Of a stretch of 6,719 bases of DNA, positions 5,197 to 6,719 are shown in pieces. The position numbers and the translations under genes are program-made. The notes under the pieces are model-generated. The model was not told where the DNA came from. It searched no databases and saw only the letters and a list, made by a program, of their open reading frames with translations. Every line of letters starts with the position of its first letter. Position 1 is the first letter of the stretch. The stretch lies in the NCBI GenBank assembly GCA_030630315.1, contig DAOVNI010000092.1, positions 1 through 6,719 of the forward strand. The letters are read 5' to 3'. Origin of the DNA: Phycisphaerae bacterium. Lineage in GTDB: Bacteria > Planctomycetota > Phycisphaerae > Sedimentisphaerales > Anaerobacaceae.

Positions 5197-6381
5197 TCAA
5201 TCCTCCTTGCGAATTGCCCCCCGCAGCCCCTCCATTTTCAGATAACCTTTTTTCCACACAACCAGGCCCGATACCACAAAAACAAGAACATACACGCCTG
5301 CAGCATATCTTGTTCTTATCTGGCTCATCACCAGGCCGATTACAGCATAAGCACCGGCGAGCACATAACAAATAGCAACGGTCCTTTTTAGAGGTATTCC
5401 CCTGTCAATCATCTGGTCGTAAATATGGCCGCGGTCGGAAACGAACAAAGGCCTGTGATTGAGCAATCTCCTCACCAGCGCAACAGCCGTATCGAGAATG
5501 GGCAGCCCAAAGACGACTATCGAAGCCAACCACCATCGCGGAACTTGCTCGGCAAACAAAATCATCAGGGCGGCTACCATAAAGCCAAGCAGCATACTGC
5601 CGGCATCGCCCATAAATATCTTGGCCGGATACCGATTGAAAGGCAAAAAGCCACAGACGCCTCCTACAAGCCCAAGACAAATTATAATCCGCACAGGGTC
5701 ACCGACTTCACTGAATCCCCACGTCGCCAGATGCATCGAAAGAAGCAGCATAGCAATAGTAATAATTGCTGTCACCCCCGCACAAAGTCCATCCAGCCCG
5801 TCAAGCAGATTTAATGAATTTGTCGCACCAAGGACAAAAAATATCACAACGAAAATACTTAGAATCATCTCAAGATTACGGGGCATTGGCAAATGCAACG
5901 GGCCGGTAATATAACGTAGGCCCGGAACGATACCTATATTGTAGGATGCGTTTTCTGCATACCAACAGGTGACTAACAGCAGAATAACAGCAGCGAGAAC
6001 CTGGCCAAGGATTTTTCGCATCGGCTTTATGTCGAATATATCGTCGGCGAGTCCGACAAAACACGCTATTGCCCCGCCGGCCAGTATCCCCAGCAGCCAC
6101 TTCAACGCCGGGCTGAAAAAATCCTCGTTTCTCAAACAGTAGATACCCGCCAGAACGCCTACTGTCAGACCGATGAGCATACCGATTCCGCCGAGGTAAG
6201 CTATGGGCTCTTTGTGTGTTTTGACCAGGTCGTCCGGTCTGTCAACAATGCCAAACTTCACTGCTAATTTTTTACAAAGCCACGTAGCAGCCAGCGCGCA
6301 AACAAATGAACTGACGATTACAGGCCAAAACTGGAGCGCCCAGCTTAGTGGTCTCTTATCCCCGATCAGGTTTTCGAACAT
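5197..6381 (-). CDS. WecA/TagO/MraY-family polyprenyl-phosphate sugar-1-phosphate transferase
   Basis: A 394-residue, roughly eleven-helix membrane enzyme (glycosyltransferase family 4). It transfers a (N-acetyl)hexosamine-1-phosphate from UDP-sugar to undecaprenyl phosphate at the cytoplasmic face, starting a lipid-linked glycan. Seen motifs in order: VDRPDDLVKTHKEPIAYLGG (46-65), the Mg-binding LADDIFDIKP (D113, D114), ATNSLNLLDGLDGL (186-199; N188, N191, D194, D197), FNRYPAKIFMGDAGSMLLGF (248-267; D259) and VSDRGHIYDQMIDRG (315-328). The VDRP...K-x-H-x-x-P and GDAGS forms fit WecA/TagO rather than MraY. The loop usually reading HIHH in WecA reads HIYD here, so exact sugar specificity is uncertain and no symbol is assigned. 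Its ATG shares one base with the stop of the upstream ATP-grasp gene (TAATG), with AAGAGA as a modest SD, so the two are probably translationally coupled. Confidence 0.92.
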   Translation of the reverse strand: MFENLIGDKRPLSWALQFWPVIVSSFVCALAATWLCKKLAVKFGIVDRPDDLVKTHKEPIAYLGGIGMLIGLTVGVLAGIYCLRNEDFFSPALKWLLGILAGGAIACFVGLADDIFDIKPMRKILGQVLAAVILLLVTCWYAENASYNIGIVPGLRYITGPLHLPMPRNLEMILSIFVVIFFVLGATNSLNLLDGLDGLCAGVTAIITIAMLLLSMHLATWGFSEVGDPVRIIICLGLVGGVCGFLPFNRYPAKIFMGDAGSMLLGFMVAALMILFAEQVPRWWLASIVVFGLPILDTAVALVRRLLNHRPLFVSDRGHIYDQMIDRGIPLKRTVAICYVLAGAYAVIGLVMSQIRTRYAAGVYVLVFVVSGLVVWKKGYLKMEGLRGAIRKED

Positions 6382-6719
6382 TATCTCTTATTTTCTTTAG
6401 ACTTAAAATTTTCAATCCAGACTTCATCATCATAGCGAAGCATAACTAAATTGTCTTTGAAGCCATCGAAACGGATATTTACTTTTGAAGCCAACAGCTC
6501 CTGCAATATCCATTTTGGAAAGTTGGCGCCTGCTTTTATCGACAGTGGGACGCCGCCTCCGAATCGCGGATTTATCTCGATGAATTTTACCTTATCATCG
6601 CCGGTCAGGAACAATTGCAAAGTTATAACGCCCGGCCCAGCGCCGAGTTTCTCAACCAATCTCGCAGCTTCGCTCATAATGGCCGGGTGCTTTACCGCCT
6701 GGCTCTTGCTCACCTCGCC
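6381..6719 (-). CDS. ATP-grasp domain protein (C-terminal part, cut by window edge)
   Basis: The reading frame stays open to the right edge; the visible part is 112 residues beginning GEVSKSQAVKHP. The core motif FIEINPRFGGGVPLSIKAGANFP (split here across positions about 6500-6590) contains the Glu and Asn that bind Mg-ATP in ATP-grasp ligases, in the form seen in carbamoyl-phosphate-synthase-like and PylC-like proteins. Such enzymes join a carboxylate to an amine through an acyl-phosphate. The GTG at 6713 is an internal valine codon, not a start, since GEVSK is itself part of the family sequence. The stop overlaps the WecA-like start by one base, implying a shared operon. A role in adding an amino acid or amide to a glycan precursor is possible but is inferred from context alone; the substrate cannot be told from this fragment. 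Confidence 0.9.
   Translation of the reverse strand, partial: GEVSKSQAVKHPAIMSEAARLVEKLGAGPGVITLQLFLTGDDKVKFIEINPRFGGGVPLSIKAGANFPKWILQELLASKVNIRFDGFKDNLVMLRYDDEVWIENFKSKENKR

Noticed and set aside
5425..5914. Plus-strand open frames opposite the WecA-like gene (129 and 151 codons)
   Set aside because: They lie opposite the highly conserved catalytic region of the WecA-like gene; low-complexity Ser/Thr/Ile/Pro-rich translations indicate shadows.

Overview
The window looks like bacterial chromosome, probably from a Planctomycetota/Phycisphaerae-type or similar environmental lineage. That is a tentative guess from the gene families, the generally weak Shine-Dalgarno signals, the moderate GC content and the short palindromes inside genes. 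Gene density is high, and no rRNA, tRNA or CRISPR array is visible.

Layout. The left part reads leftward: ribF (bifunctional riboflavin kinase/FAD synthetase), then a REP-associated tyrosine transposase (RAYT, IS200-like HUH family), then the first 31 codons of a DHH-family phosphoesterase (NrnA type) that runs off the left edge. The RAYT lies between two housekeeping genes and is bounded by a REP-like double palindrome on one side and a degenerate CACAG/GGATT repeat tract on the other. A divergent intergenic region of about 230 bases with a good sigma-70-like promoter separates ribF from three rightward genes. These are an internally duplicated, histidine-rich membrane protein of unknown function, a class I mannose-6-phosphate isomerase (manA), and a DUF2723 GT-C-type membrane glycosyltransferase. 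Meeting them tail to tail, 12 bases apart, is a leftward pair: an ATP-grasp protein (cut by the right edge) whose stop overlaps the start of a WecA/TagO/MraY-family polyprenyl-phosphate sugar-1-phosphate transferase.

How the genes fit together. ManA supplies mannose-6-phosphate for activated mannose, the DUF2723 protein probably transfers a sugar from a polyprenyl-linked donor, and the WecA-like enzyme starts lipid-linked glycan synthesis. The right two thirds therefore reads as an envelope glycan or protein glycosylation neighbourhood. The left third is cofactor and nucleic acid housekeeping into which a RAYT unit has settled.

The most interesting signal is a set of palindromic elements that lie inside or run into coding sequence. 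(i) A 63-bp in-frame element with perfect 16-bp inverted ends sits inside manA; removing it on paper leaves a continuous, family-like protein. (ii) A 9+3-bp GC-rich hairpin forms codons near the 3' end of the membrane protein gene. (iii) The RAYT gene ends inside its own REP-like palindrome. A second point of interest is the membrane protein itself, which carries two copies of an HxxHVLLS...VSDxxxP module and a His-rich tail.
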